Shown here: positions 55,401-64,000 of the stretch, piece by piece | Position numbering within the stretch: the first letter of the stretch is position 1 | Layout: each line of letters starts with the position of its first letter | Assembly (NCBI GenBank): GCA_016215025.1 | Contig: JACRMI010000069.1 | Coordinates: 1-64,000, forward strand | Source: Chloroflexota bacterium | GTDB lineage: Bacteria; Chloroflexota; Anaerolineae; UBA4142 | Length of the DNA stretch: 64,000 bases | Direction of reading: 5' to 3' | Position numbers and translations under genes: made by a program | The notes under the pieces: model-generated | What the model saw: the letters and a program-made list of their open reading frames with translations, nothing else | Told to the model about the DNA's origin: nothing | Databases searched by the model: none

Positions 55401-55505
55401 CCAGCCAGCTCTTGATGGAGCTAAACGAGCCGGGTGAATTCGTGTCTCTATTTGCGATTCAGACCCGCTATTTTCTATATCGTCCAAATCAGCGGAGGAA
55501 TCAAA

Positions 55506-57602
55506 ATGAAAACCACACTCAGATTCTCAATCAACTGGGGCAAAGGAAAACATTTGTTGAGATGGGCATTACTTTTCGTCGGCTTGCTTTGCATTGCAAC
55601 GATGGGAACGACAGGCATTCAACCAATTTCGGCGCAGCCGAATGCGTTGGCTGTTCCAACCAATGTACAACCTATCCTGGCGCAAATGGCGGCTGACCAA
55701 CCCGATTCGACTGTCAGTGTGATTGTTCAGAAACGCGTTCAGGATAACAGCATCGAAGAGATGGTTGCGCACTTGGGCGGCACTGTTACCAAAGACCTGT
55801 CACTCGTAAAAGGTTTTTCGGCGCAACTGAAAGCCAAGGATGTGCTGGAACTAGCTAAAGCCGATAGAATCAAATGGGTCGCGCTCGATGCGCCAATGTA
55901 TTCGTCTGGCGGACCGAGCAAAACCAAGTTCACCATATGGTCAACCAAAATTGGCACCAAGGTGACCAACGGTTTTACCAATTCGTCGAATATTCTTTCG
56001 CCGGTTGGCAAGAACAATACCTACGGCTATGGGAAAAATGTCAAAGGCTCGTTTAGCGGATTCACGCCGGAATATACCCCGGGTGTGGGAATCATCCAAG
56101 TTGAAGCAGTGTTGCGTGTTTATGCTTCTGCCAAACTTGCTTCCTCCGAGATTATCAAGCTCACCCCTTATGTAGCCGGCGTTGCAGGCAACACGACTAG
56201 CATGCCCGCAAATAAATTGGATTCTCGGATTGGGGCTGGTCTCGTTGGGACCGAATATGTTGATATTACTAGCACGCGTGTCTGGAGTTGGCAAGATTTT
56301 GCGCCTGCTAAAAACCTCGAAGTCCTGATTGACCAAAGCGCCGTTGCCAAGACGCATACAATTTACTACGATGCAATTGGACTGAGAATCACAACCGACG
56401 CAAGCAAAGTAGACACGACATCACCTTTGGCGATAACCTCCAGCGCGGATGGTGGTACGGTTGATACGAGTGTTTTGGCGAATGTGTACAACAACGCGGT
56501 CCGCGCAACCAATGTTTGGAATGAAGCTCCGTACTATAAAGGTGCCAATGTTACGGTTGCGGTAGTGGATAGTGGTAATTTCAAAACCAACGCGATTGGC
56601 TCACGCTTGATCGGCGAAGTAAACTTTAACGCTGCCGAACACACTGCCAATGATCAGTACGGGCATGGCACATTTGTTACCGGGTTAATTGCCGACGATG
56701 GCGTTGTCTCCGGCGGCAAGTATCTCGGAATTGCGCCGAAAGTTAACATTATTGGTTTGCGCGTCAGCGATGATAACGGCATGGCGCTTGAATCCGATGT
56801 GGTCAACGCGCTCCAGTGGGTTTATAACAACAAGGCGACCTACAATATCAAAGTTGTCAACTTATCCATGAATTCAAGCGTCTGGCAATCGTACAATACC
56901 AGTGCATTGGATGCAGCTTGTGAAATTCTCTGGTTTAACAAAATCGTCGTCGTCGTGTCGGCAGGGAATAATGGGACGTCCACACTCTATCCGCCGGCGA
57001 ACGATCCATTCGTGATTACGGTTGGCGCGGTGGACGACAAGGCGACGTTATCGCTCACCGATGATACCCTCGCAACCTTTTCGGCTTACGGCACGGATGA
57101 AGCAGGCTATCTCAAGCCGGATCTCGTCGCTCCAGGCAAAAACCTAATTGCCTATTTGCCCGACAACAATTCACTGGCAATTGCAGCCCTGCATCCAGAG
57201 AACCGGGTTGACGGTAACTATTTTCGCATGTCCGGAACTTCGATGGCTGCGCCACTCGTCAGCGGCGCGGTGGCGTTGATGCGCGAAGCCAACCCAACTT
57301 TGACCCCCGACCAAATCAAGTATCGTCTAAAAGCCACGGCGAACAAGACGTGGGTCGGTTATGTCGCTACAAAAGCTGGAGCGGGTTATCTCGATGTGTA
57401 CGCGGCGGTCAAGGGCACGACAACTCAGTCCGCTAACACCAGCATCAACATCAGCCGTTTCTTGTTCACCGGCACGAATACGACCTGGGGCAGTGCGAAT
57501 TGGGACAGCGCGAACTGGGATTCAGCGAATTGGGACAGTGCGAACTGGGATAGCGCTACCTGGGGCGCAGCAAATTGGGATAGTGATAGTTGGGGACAGT
57601 AA
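55506..57602 (+). CDS. Secreted subtilase (S8) with NWDSA tail, no. 3
   Basis: 698 residues; GGAGG precedes the ATG. MKTTLRFSINWGKG leads into the signal peptide (LLFVGLLCIATMG). I9-like propeptide ('TVSVIVQKRVQDNSIEEMV'), an inserted beta-rich domain (~135-310) that differs from that of subtilase 1, then the catalytic domain with D355 ('VVDSGNF'), H387 ('GHGTF') and S579 ('GTSMAAP'). The tail has five or six NWDSA units. The next gene is again a GGDEF/HD-GYP protein. Secreted serine endopeptidase; substrate unknown. Confidence 0.9.
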   Translation: MKTTLRFSINWGKGKHLLRWALLFVGLLCIATMGTTGIQPISAQPNALAVPTNVQPILAQMAADQPDSTVSVIVQKRVQDNSIEEMVAHLGGTVTKDLSLVKGFSAQLKAKDVLELAKADRIKWVALDAPMYSSGGPSKTKFTIWSTKIGTKVTNGFTNSSNILSPVGKNNTYGYGKNVKGSFSGFTPEYTPGVGIIQVEAVLRVYASAKLASSEIIKLTPYVAGVAGNTTSMPANKLDSRIGAGLVGTEYVDITSTRVWSWQDFAPAKNLEVLIDQSAVAKTHTIYYDAIGLRITTDASKVDTTSPLAITSSADGGTVDTSVLANVYNNAVRATNVWNEAPYYKGANVTVAVVDSGNFKTNAIGSRLIGEVNFNAAEHTANDQYGHGTFVTGLIADDGVVSGGKYLGIAPKVNIIGLRVSDDNGMALESDVVNALQWVYNNKATYNIKVVNLSMNSSVWQSYNTSALDAACEILWFNKIVVVVSAGNNGTSTLYPPANDPFVITVGAVDDKATLSLTDDTLATFSAYGTDEAGYLKPDLVAPGKNLIAYLPDNNSLAIAALHPENRVDGNYFRMSGTSMAAPLVSGAVALMREANPTLTPDQIKYRLKATANKTWVGYVATKAGAGYLDVYAAVKGTTTQSANTSINISRFLFTGTNTTWGSANWDSANWDSANWDSANWDSATWGAANWDSDSWGQ
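57484..57599 (+). repeat. 15-bp/5-residue repeats, NWDSA tail of subtilase 3
   Basis: Units NWDSA with variants TWGAA and NWDSD towards the end. Codons vary (AAT/AAC, GAC/GAT, AGC/TCA/AGT). Confidence 0.9.
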
Positions 57603-57623
57603 TCTCTAGACATCTATGCAGTA

Positions 57624-57660
57624 AATGCTGCTCCGGCGAGAATATCGCCGGAGCAGCATT
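57624..57660. promoter_or_regulatory. Strong hairpin between subtilase 3 and the second GGDEF/HD-GYP gene
   Basis: AATGCTGCTCCGGCGA (57624-57639) is perfectly complementary to 57645-57660 around a 5-base loop. No T-run, so it is more likely to set the ratio of the two gene products than to end transcription. Confidence 0.7.
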
Positions 57661-57696
57661 GCATATTTCCAGTTCATTCCTAACAAGGAGCTTGCT

Positions 57697-60486
57697 ATGT
57701 CGCGACGTGCATGGACTCTAGTGCTGGGCACAATATTCGCCGGGACGATCTTGGGTAGTTATTCTTTGCTGAATTCTGTCTCCTCGGGCGCGGATCTGGC
57801 AACGCTGGGTGTTTTGGCATTGCTGTCCACACTATCCCAGGTGTACAAATCTATCTTCAAGAGCGCAAAAAAATCAGAGACGGAAGGCAATATTAGTTTT
57901 AGCCTATTGCTGATTTTCCTTTCCGCCGGAGTGTTTCTACTTCCGGCTAACTTTTTTGTCTTGCTGGTACTCATTCCGCATCTCTTTGAATGGGCTAAGG
58001 CTCGTTTGCAGAAAAGCACCAGTTTGCGCGCGTGGTACATTCAACCCTTCAACATCGCAAATCACATTTGTTGTGGTTTGCTTGCTCAACAAACCTACCA
58101 ATTCATCAATGCAACCATTTCAAACCAAGTCTCATTGTCTCGTCCCCTGGCGGCTTTGGTGGCGCTCGTTATCTATCTAGTCCTCAATCAAGCTTTAACC
58201 GGTCTAGCTGTCGTTCTGGCACGCGGTTCAACCTGGAAGAATACGGGCATGCTGCAGTGGAGTACCTTGATCCCAGATTTCATGTTGCTCTGCTTGGGTT
58301 ATCCATTTGCGTTGCTCTGGACACTGAATCCGGGGTACAGTCTTTTTGTCCTTTCGCCGGTGTTGCTCATTCAGCGTGCGCTTGCTGTTCCTCAGTTGCA
58401 GAAAGAGGCGCGCATTGATATCAAAACCGGCTTGTGGAATGCCGTGCATTTCTCCCGGTTGTTTACGGCGGAGATGGAGCGTGCAACTCGCTTTGCACGT
58501 CCGCTTTCGGTCATCATGGCAGACCTCGACTTGTTGCGCAATGTGAATAACACGTACGGTCACCTCGCTGGCGACACCGTTTTGGAAGCCATTGGTGAGG
58601 TCATTCGCAAAACCGTTCGTGAATACGATATTGCCGGAAGATTTGGTGGAGAAGAGTTTTCCATTTGTTTGCCGGAAACCGAGTGTGTCGAGGCGATCAC
58701 AATTGCTGAACGCATCCGCGAGAATATCGCCGAAACACCCATCACGATTCAAACTAGTCCCACGCCAATTCATGTCACAATGAGTTTTGGGATTGCCTCC
58801 TTTCCCACCGATGCCCAGGTCGCCAATGACCTGATTCATCAAGCCGATATCGCGGTTTACCAAGCCAAGCTTAAAGGACGCAATTGTGTCGTCTCTATTA
58901 CCGATGTACCTCACTCGATCCGATTGGAGAGCACCGCGCATGAAAACCGGCTAATGGAACCTACCGTTTCTCCTTCACCCTCACCGGTAGCACCGGCGAG
59001 ACGCCAATCCGAGCATTCCGATGTCAAACTGGATGCCGAGCACCTGATTCGTAAGCGAAGAGAGATCCCACATCGCCCTGAATGGATTGCGCCGTTTGTG
59101 GGAGCAGTCATTTTGGCTGGTCTCTTGGCAACTGTATTGAGCTTGGGGCTGAATTACACTTTTGATGCAGGGCTACTCGTGTTTCTGTGTATTGTTAGCA
59201 TATTGGCTGAGTGGTTCGAAGTGGGTATGTACGGCGATAGCACCTTTTCAGTCTCCGTCACGGTGATCTTTGCGACGATATTCCTCAGTGGATTTGTTGG
59301 ACTCGTCTCGATTAGCACGGCAATAGTTTTTGCGCATTATCTCAAGAACCGGGAGATTGCCTGGTACAAGCCAGTCTTTAACTGGGCAACTCATGTCCTT
59401 GCTGGACTAGTCCCAATCTATGGACTAGACCTTTTCAAGATTCCATTGACATGGGAAAATCTGATTCCATTAACTGGCTTGACCTTGGTCACGGGGCTGG
59501 GATACTATATCGTCGAATCGGGTCTCGTTAGCATCGCCATCGGTTTATCGGAAAAAAGTAGCATCTTGGTCACATGGCGTGGGCAGTTTGGTTGGACTGC
59601 ACTTTTCTATGTTACCCTGTGTCTCATTGGACTCTTTATGGCAATCTTGTGTAATGACCTCAATAGTATCCTGGGAGTTTTTGTATTTGCATTGCCGATA
59701 GGGCTAATCCATTATACGCAACAGCAATACGTTGAGCGCACCCGAGCCAGCGTCCGGGAAGTCGAGCGGATGAATAAAGAACTTACTTTAGCTAATCGTG
59801 AAATTCTTCAAGCCAGTCTGCATATCGAACAATTCAACGACGAATTATTTGTCATATTGGCGAAAATTATTGATACGCGCGATCCACTCGTATTGAATCA
59901 TGCCGTCAAAGTCGCAGAGTACGCCACGGCCATTGCGCGTGAAATGAAATTGCCACCCGCACGGATTGAAAAACTCCGACAAGCGGCGTTGCTTCATGAT
60001 ATCGGCAAGATTGGCATTCCCGAGCACATTCTCAAAAAAACCACACGGCTCACTGGGCTGGAGTACGAATCGATCAAAACCCATACAATATTGGGAAGCG
60101 AATTGCTTGAAGCCAGCCAAGGCTTGCGGCACTTGGCGCCCTTTGTGCGCCATCATCATGAATGGTGGAACGGCAAAGGCTATCCCGATGAACTGTCGGG
60201 TGGACAAACCCCCATCGAAGCGCGCATTATTGCCGTAGCGGATGCCATCGAATCCATGGCGTCAGACCGCACCTATCATCGCGCGATGAAACTCCAAGAA
60301 ATCATTGACGAAATTAGTCGCAATGCCGGAACTCAATTTGATCCCACCATCGCGGACTTGTTTATCCGATTCTTGAAGCAAGATGGAATGCTCCTGGTCG
60401 TAAATTCAACAAAGCAAAATAGACGCACTAACGAAAGCCCGCGCGCGAACAGTCCATTTCATTTTGCAGATCCCGGCTTGGCCTAA
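57697..60486 (+). CDS. Membrane c-di-GMP protein: TM-GGDEF-TM-HD-GYP, no. 2
   Basis: 929 residues, AAGGAG before the ATG. Same layout as the protein at 49529: membrane domain, GGDEF with GGEEF and an intact RxxD site (REYD), second membrane domain, HD-GYP with HDIGKIG (H767) and HHEWWNGKGYP. The two are clear paralogues over their full length, so a subtilase plus GGDEF/HD-GYP unit was duplicated. Both catalytic sites look active. Confidence 0.9.
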   Translation: MSRRAWTLVLGTIFAGTILGSYSLLNSVSSGADLATLGVLALLSTLSQVYKSIFKSAKKSETEGNISFSLLLIFLSAGVFLLPANFFVLLVLIPHLFEWAKARLQKSTSLRAWYIQPFNIANHICCGLLAQQTYQFINATISNQVSLSRPLAALVALVIYLVLNQALTGLAVVLARGSTWKNTGMLQWSTLIPDFMLLCLGYPFALLWTLNPGYSLFVLSPVLLIQRALAVPQLQKEARIDIKTGLWNAVHFSRLFTAEMERATRFARPLSVIMADLDLLRNVNNTYGHLAGDTVLEAIGEVIRKTVREYDIAGRFGGEEFSICLPETECVEAITIAERIRENIAETPITIQTSPTPIHVTMSFGIASFPTDAQVANDLIHQADIAVYQAKLKGRNCVVSITDVPHSIRLESTAHENRLMEPTVSPSPSPVAPARRQSEHSDVKLDAEHLIRKRREIPHRPEWIAPFVGAVILAGLLATVLSLGLNYTFDAGLLVFLCIVSILAEWFEVGMYGDSTFSVSVTVIFATIFLSGFVGLVSISTAIVFAHYLKNREIAWYKPVFNWATHVLAGLVPIYGLDLFKIPLTWENLIPLTGLTLVTGLGYYIVESGLVSIAIGLSEKSSILVTWRGQFGWTALFYVTLCLIGLFMAILCNDLNSILGVFVFALPIGLIHYTQQQYVERTRASVREVERMNKELTLANREILQASLHIEQFNDELFVILAKIIDTRDPLVLNHAVKVAEYATAIAREMKLPPARIEKLRQAALLHDIGKIGIPEHILKKTTRLTGLEYESIKTHTILGSELLEASQGLRHLAPFVRHHHEWWNGKGYPDELSGGQTPIEARIIAVADAIESMASDRTYHRAMKLQEIIDEISRNAGTQFDPTIADLFIRFLKQDGMLLVVNSTKQNRRTNESPRANSPFHFADPGLA

Positions 60487-60620
60487 TCTCAGTCAATCTT
60501 CTGGGTGATTCTTGCTGATTTTTCATCAACTGTGTATTGAAAAACCGTTACCTATTAACCCGCTTGATATTTTTTTTCTCCTCTTTTGCACGCGCTGGTA
60601 ATTTTTCAGGAGATAATTTT

Positions 60621-61298
60621 GTGCCACCATCCAAGAGCATCGTCGTTCCGAATGCGTTGTTACGCCAATCCTTGTTCTCCATCGAACGAGTCGTGGGACC
60701 AATCGGTCTCAATGCGGTGCTTCGCAAATCCGGAATGGAACGCTTTTTGATGAACCTGCCGCCGGAGGACTTGGCTCCCTCGGTTTCATCTGCAGACTAT
60801 GCGCGACTCAACCAAGTGGTTGAAGATTTATACGGGCGCGCCAGCCCAATGATATTGCGTCACATCGGCGAAACGACATTTGCCCATCTCCTTCTCCCCA
60901 GCTTGCCAATTCAGAATATGTCCACGCTTGCGTTTGTGGCATGCTCTCACCAAGAAAAAAACGTTCAGATACTCAGAGAGCTTGCCAACCTGTCAGAACA
61001 ACTAAATCCCGAGTGGCAACCCACGATCGAAGAGCAAGCGAACCACATCGTTTATACGTTGGACGACTGCCCGATTTGCATCGGGCGTTTCAGCCAAACA
61101 CCAATCTGCCACGTCTATGCAGGTGTGCTTACCGAAGCCGTTCGATTTGCTACCGGTCATCTGCCTTCCGTCGAGGAAACCGAGTGCGTGGCAATGGGCT
61201 ATCCGGCGTGCCGATTTGAAATCCGAGACCGCATATCTCGGACAATTGAACTGGGTTCTAATGAGTCTATTCTCGAACCGGCTAGGACCGGAAGTTGA
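60621..61298 (+). CDS. V4R-domain (4-vinyl-reductase-like) sensor protein
   Basis: 225 residues from the GTG at 60621, chosen because AGGAG lies eight bases before it; the earlier TTG at 60537 has none. The N-terminal half is helical ('FSIERVVGPIGLNAVLRKSG') as in heme-NO-binding/V4R proteins. The C-terminal V4R domain has Cys in 'DCPICIGR', 'TPICHVYAG' and 'ETECVAMGYPACRFEI'. Such domains bind small hydrophobic or other ligands and often work as signal input. Ends ten bases before the lipoprotein gene, so the two are one operon. Confidence 0.75.
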   Translation: MPPSKSIVVPNALLRQSLFSIERVVGPIGLNAVLRKSGMERFLMNLPPEDLAPSVSSADYARLNQVVEDLYGRASPMILRHIGETTFAHLLLPSLPIQNMSTLAFVACSHQEKNVQILRELANLSEQLNPEWQPTIEEQANHIVYTLDDCPICIGRFSQTPICHVYAGVLTEAVRFATGHLPSVEETECVAMGYPACRFEIRDRISRTIELGSNESILEPARTGS

Positions 61299-61308
61299 AG
61301 GAGTATGG

Positions 61309-62394
61309 ATGATGAAAAACTTGACGCTCTGTGCCATCCTGGCGATTCTCACAGCCGTTTTGCTTTCAGCATGCGCGGCACCACCGCCTGCCAAACCGAC
61401 GCCCCCACGTTTGGCAAAAGAGTTGGTCTTTTACGATTGGGAAGACGATATGCCGCAAGAGGTGTTGGATGATTTTAAAGCCGAGTATGGCGTCGAGGTC
61501 AAGTACGTGACCTATACCGCGTCTGAAGAAGCGATGGAGAATATCTCCCGCGGTCAGGTCTATGATGTAGTCGTCATCGAAAGCCGCCTGATTCCTATAC
61601 TCGTGGCGGAACGGCAGCTAGCCGAAATAGATTCTCGCAATGTGCCTAATCGGAAAAACATTTCGGCGAATTTTCGTGATCTGGCTTATGATCCGGAAAA
61701 CAAGCACAATGTTCCATTCAACTGGGGCACCACCGGTCTGGTGTTGCGGAGCGATCTAGTGAAGCAACCGATCACGCGCTGGGCTGATCTGTGGGATCCG
61801 CGTTATGCTGGCAAAGTAGGAATTTGGAAAGGACAATCGCGCGAGATCATCAGTCTGACGCTCAAATCGCTTGGTTACTCGGCGAACTCGGAAAAACCGG
61901 CAGAACTACAAGCCGCGCTCAAACGTCTGCTCACACTCAAGTCCAATGTCGTTTTCCTCGAAGATTTCGATCCAGTGACCGCTGCGCCGCCGCTGGTCGA
62001 AGGTCGCTTGGTATTCGCGATGGGATATGCCGCGGACGTCTTGAAAGCGCGCGAAAAGAACGCATCGATCAGTTACGTTCTGCCAGAAGAAGGCGCGCTG
62101 TTGTGGGGCGACACATTTGTGATTCCAGCCAATAGCCCCAACAAGTATACCGCCGAACTTTTCTTGAACTTTATCTTGAGACCCCAAGTCTCCGCCAAGA
62201 TTACTAACTACAATTTCTATCCGATGCCGAATGATGCGGCGGCGCCGTTCATTGACCCGCAAATTCTCAACGACCCGGTGATCTTTCCACATGCCGAAGA
62301 CTTGAGAAAGGGCGAGATCGTTCTGCCGCTTGGTTCACAAGGACAAAAATTGTACGACAGCATTTGGGAACAGTTTTTGGCAACCGGCAACTAG
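61309..62394 (+). CDS. Polyamine-type (PotD-like) binding lipoprotein without transporter
   Basis: 361 residues; the start follows GAAGGAG. Signal peptide with lipobox (LLSAC), then a family-1/PotD-type binding fold: 'LVFYDWEDDMPQEVLDDFKAEYGVEV' in pieces, 'YDVVVIES', 'NVPFNWGTTGLVLR', 'WADLWDPRYAGKVG'. No permease or ATPase gene is near. The next gene, ten bases on, is a sensor kinase with an outer ligand-binding domain, so the lipoprotein probably presents a ligand (a polyamine or similar cation is a guess) to that kinase. Confidence 0.8.
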   Translation: MMKNLTLCAILAILTAVLLSACAAPPPAKPTPPRLAKELVFYDWEDDMPQEVLDDFKAEYGVEVKYVTYTASEEAMENISRGQVYDVVVIESRLIPILVAERQLAEIDSRNVPNRKNISANFRDLAYDPENKHNVPFNWGTTGLVLRSDLVKQPITRWADLWDPRYAGKVGIWKGQSREIISLTLKSLGYSANSEKPAELQAALKRLLTLKSNVVFLEDFDPVTAAPPLVEGRLVFAMGYAADVLKAREKNASISYVLPEEGALLWGDTFVIPANSPNKYTAELFLNFILRPQVSAKITNYNFYPMPNDAAAPFIDPQILNDPVIFPHAEDLRKGEIVLPLGSQGQKLYDSIWEQFLATGN

Positions 62395-62403
62395 GAGTCG
62401 AGC

Positions 62404-64000
62404 ATGCGCGATTTGGTTGGACGGTTTGTGCGTAATCCAATTTTCTATCCGACTAGTCTGCGGCGTTACTTGATGTCGTTTTTTGGCATCACGTTCCTCG
62501 CGGTGGTGTTGATTCTCGGCTTTAGCGTCGCGTTCTTCACCTATCAAACCGAAGAGAACGGCTGGCGCCATCGTCAAGGCGAAGCCGCGCTGAACGCCGG
62601 GGATACGGTCGCGTCCTTCATCGAATATACCGAAGAATCGCTTTACCTGTTTGATGTGCTGGGCAAAGATGAACTCGCGCAAGATCCAAGTCAGCTGCGG
62701 CGCGCGCTCGAACTGAACAACGCGCTCAGTGAAGTCGTCTATTTGGACGCCCGTGGTCAAGTCATCGCCAATGCTTATCAAGATCAACCCCTGCTCGCAA
62801 ATTTGTTTACCATTTCGCAATCCAGATGGTTCCAGGCGGCGCGTGCCGGCAAACATTATCAAAGCAACATCCAATTGGCGTCGAACAACGAACCGTACCT
62901 CATTATCGCGATTCCCGGAACCGACTCGTCGGTCATTGCCGCGCGTCTCAAAATGCAAGTGTTGTGGGATGTCGTGGATGGCATTCGGGTCGGCGCCACC
63001 GGGCATGTCTATGTTGCCAACCGCGATGGGCAATTGATCGCACATAGTGATCGCGGTGTGTTGCTCAAACAACTCGACGTGCAAGACAGATCGGAACACC
63101 GCGCGATGTTCGCGTCGCCAGATGCTACGTGGTTCGGGACGTACAATGCTCTCTCCGATGTGAATGTCGTTGCTGCCAGCACCAAGATTCCCGGCACCGA
63201 GTGGGTCGTCGTCGTGGAAATGGCACGCGACGAAGCATTCGCCGCTAGTCGCAACATCCTCGTGACCGTCGGTAGTAGCACGTTGATCATTGTTGTGACG
63301 CTCATGTGGATTATTAGCCGGACACTCAAGCGTGTGCTCTTTGAACCGGTGGAACGTTTGCACGCTGGTGCGAATCGCATCGGGCAAGGCGATTTGCAAT
63401 ATCAAATCCGGGTCACCAGCCAGAACGAAATCGGCGTGGTGACTGAGGCGTTCAACCGGATGGCACACAGTCTCAGGGAACGCGAAGCACAGCTCGCCGC
63501 ACAAAATCGAGCGTTGGAACAAAGCCAAGCGACGCTGCGACGTATCGCAGACAATATGAACGACGTCATCACCGAGATTAATGTTGAAGGCAATATTTTT
63601 TATGCCAGCCCATCCCATCTCTGGGTTCTGGGAAGCGATCCACAAACTCAAATCGGTCGCTCGATTCTTGAGGGGTTGCACCCCGACGATGTTGTGCGAG
63701 CCATCGAAACCTTGGGACAAACCCTATCGGAAGGTAAGATCACCAGCCCGGTGACTTTTCGCTATCATCATGCGGATGGACACTATGTGTGGATGGAATG
63801 TATCGGCAATTTGATCAAAGATTCGCAAGGACAGATTACGGGGATTGTTCTTTCTAGTCGCGATGTCACCGAACGCAAGAAAATGGAAATCGCTTTGGTT
63901 GAAAGCGAAGCGCATTACCGCGCGATCGTCGAAGACCAGACCGAACTGATTTGCCGGTTTTTGCCCGATGGCACGCTCACGTTTGTCAACGACGCGTACT
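62404..64000 (+). CDS. Sensor kinase or sensor protein, dCACHE-HAMP-PAS-PAS (runs off the window)
   Basis: The frame is open from ATG 62404 (AGGAG seven bases before) to the end of the window, at least 532 residues. A membrane helix (~20-48), a dCACHE-type outer domain (~50-290, 'VVYLDARGQVIANAY', 'GHVYVANRDGQLIAHSD'), a second helix (~295-318), HAMP (~320-375), a coiled segment, one full PAS (~385-505) ending 'SSRDVTERKKME' and the beginning of another. The kinase core is expected beyond the window. Likely takes its signal from the lipoprotein encoded just upstream. A long frame on the opposite strand is a shadow. Confidence 0.85.
   Translation, partial: MRDLVGRFVRNPIFYPTSLRRYLMSFFGITFLAVVLILGFSVAFFTYQTEENGWRHRQGEAALNAGDTVASFIEYTEESLYLFDVLGKDELAQDPSQLRRALELNNALSEVVYLDARGQVIANAYQDQPLLANLFTISQSRWFQAARAGKHYQSNIQLASNNEPYLIIAIPGTDSSVIAARLKMQVLWDVVDGIRVGATGHVYVANRDGQLIAHSDRGVLLKQLDVQDRSEHRAMFASPDATWFGTYNALSDVNVVAASTKIPGTEWVVVVEMARDEAFAASRNILVTVGSSTLIIVVTLMWIISRTLKRVLFEPVERLHAGANRIGQGDLQYQIRVTSQNEIGVVTEAFNRMAHSLREREAQLAAQNRALEQSQATLRRIADNMNDVITEINVEGNIFYASPSHLWVLGSDPQTQIGRSILEGLHPDDVVRAIETLGQTLSEGKITSPVTFRYHHADGHYVWMECIGNLIKDSQGQITGIVLSSRDVTERKKMEIALVESEAHYRAIVEDQTELICRFLPDGTLTFVNDAY

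Noticed and set aside
62335-63720. Open frame of 461 codons on the - strand
   Set aside because: It lies opposite the CACHE-HAMP-PAS sensor gene, whose protein has clear domains and a good ribosome-binding site. The - strand protein has no recognisable motif.
1-64000. tRNA, rRNA, CRISPR-Cas, prophage or restriction genes
   Set aside because: None recognised on reading both strands. Short tRNAs could be missed without a covariance-model search.

Overview
The window looks like a chromosomal segment of a Chloroflexota-type bacterium. This is an inference from the gene mix: glycosidases, a B12/light regulator, multi-PAS kinases, subtilases with Trp-rich tails, and many palindromic repeats. No rRNA, tRNA or CRISPR array was seen. 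There are five regions.

(1) 1-9537, + strand: a glycan-degradation group. It holds a GH106-like gene whose 5' end was cut off by a transposon (the end of its transposase is at 3-101), a large protein of unknown function, a double HAD protein and a GH38 alpha-mannosidase.

(2) 9.6-29.2 kb, - strand: one long transcription unit reading from a GntR regulator with a palindromic operator down to a creatinase-like M24 protein. Between them lie a sugar ABC transporter without a local ATPase, two GH31 glycosidases (one fused to a membrane module), a transaldolase with the signature of sulfofructose transaldolase, a fucose-isomerase-like protein, SuyA/SuyB-like sulfolactate sulfo-lyase subunits, a SuyZ-type sulfite/sulfate exporter and a LarA-type racemase. 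Together they read as a sulfoquinovose (sulfosugar) pathway that goes on past sulfolactate to pyruvate plus sulfite. No sulfolactaldehyde dehydrogenase is present here. An insertion sequence sits exactly at the larA start. Nearly every intergenic gap of this unit is filled by a hairpin, several built from degenerate 7-bp repeats, and some hairpins supply the stop codon of the gene before them. Broken histidine-kinase fragments lie at both edges.

(3) 29.3-38.1 kb, - strand: a TspO-CarH-led operon. Its promoter has TTGACA-17-TATAAT with three 11-bp direct repeats over the -35 box, the arrangement known for adenosylcobalamin-dependent CarH photoreceptors. Downstream are a lipase-like hydrolase, small membrane proteins, DegV, a DUF1295 reductase, a methyltransferase and a photolyase that is now truncated.

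(4) 38.2-39.5 kb: a decayed IS3-family element.

(5) 39.9-64 kb, + strand: a signalling region. It holds a REC/PAS/GAF kinase with a NarL-type regulator, a small secreted repeat protein, three paralogous secreted subtilases with (N/D)W(D/G)S tails, two membrane GGDEF/HD-GYP proteins each directly behind a subtilase, a hybrid kinase, a V4R-domain protein, and a solitary substrate-binding lipoprotein directly followed by a sensor kinase that runs off the window. A duplicated ~120-bp upstream block precedes two of these gene groups.
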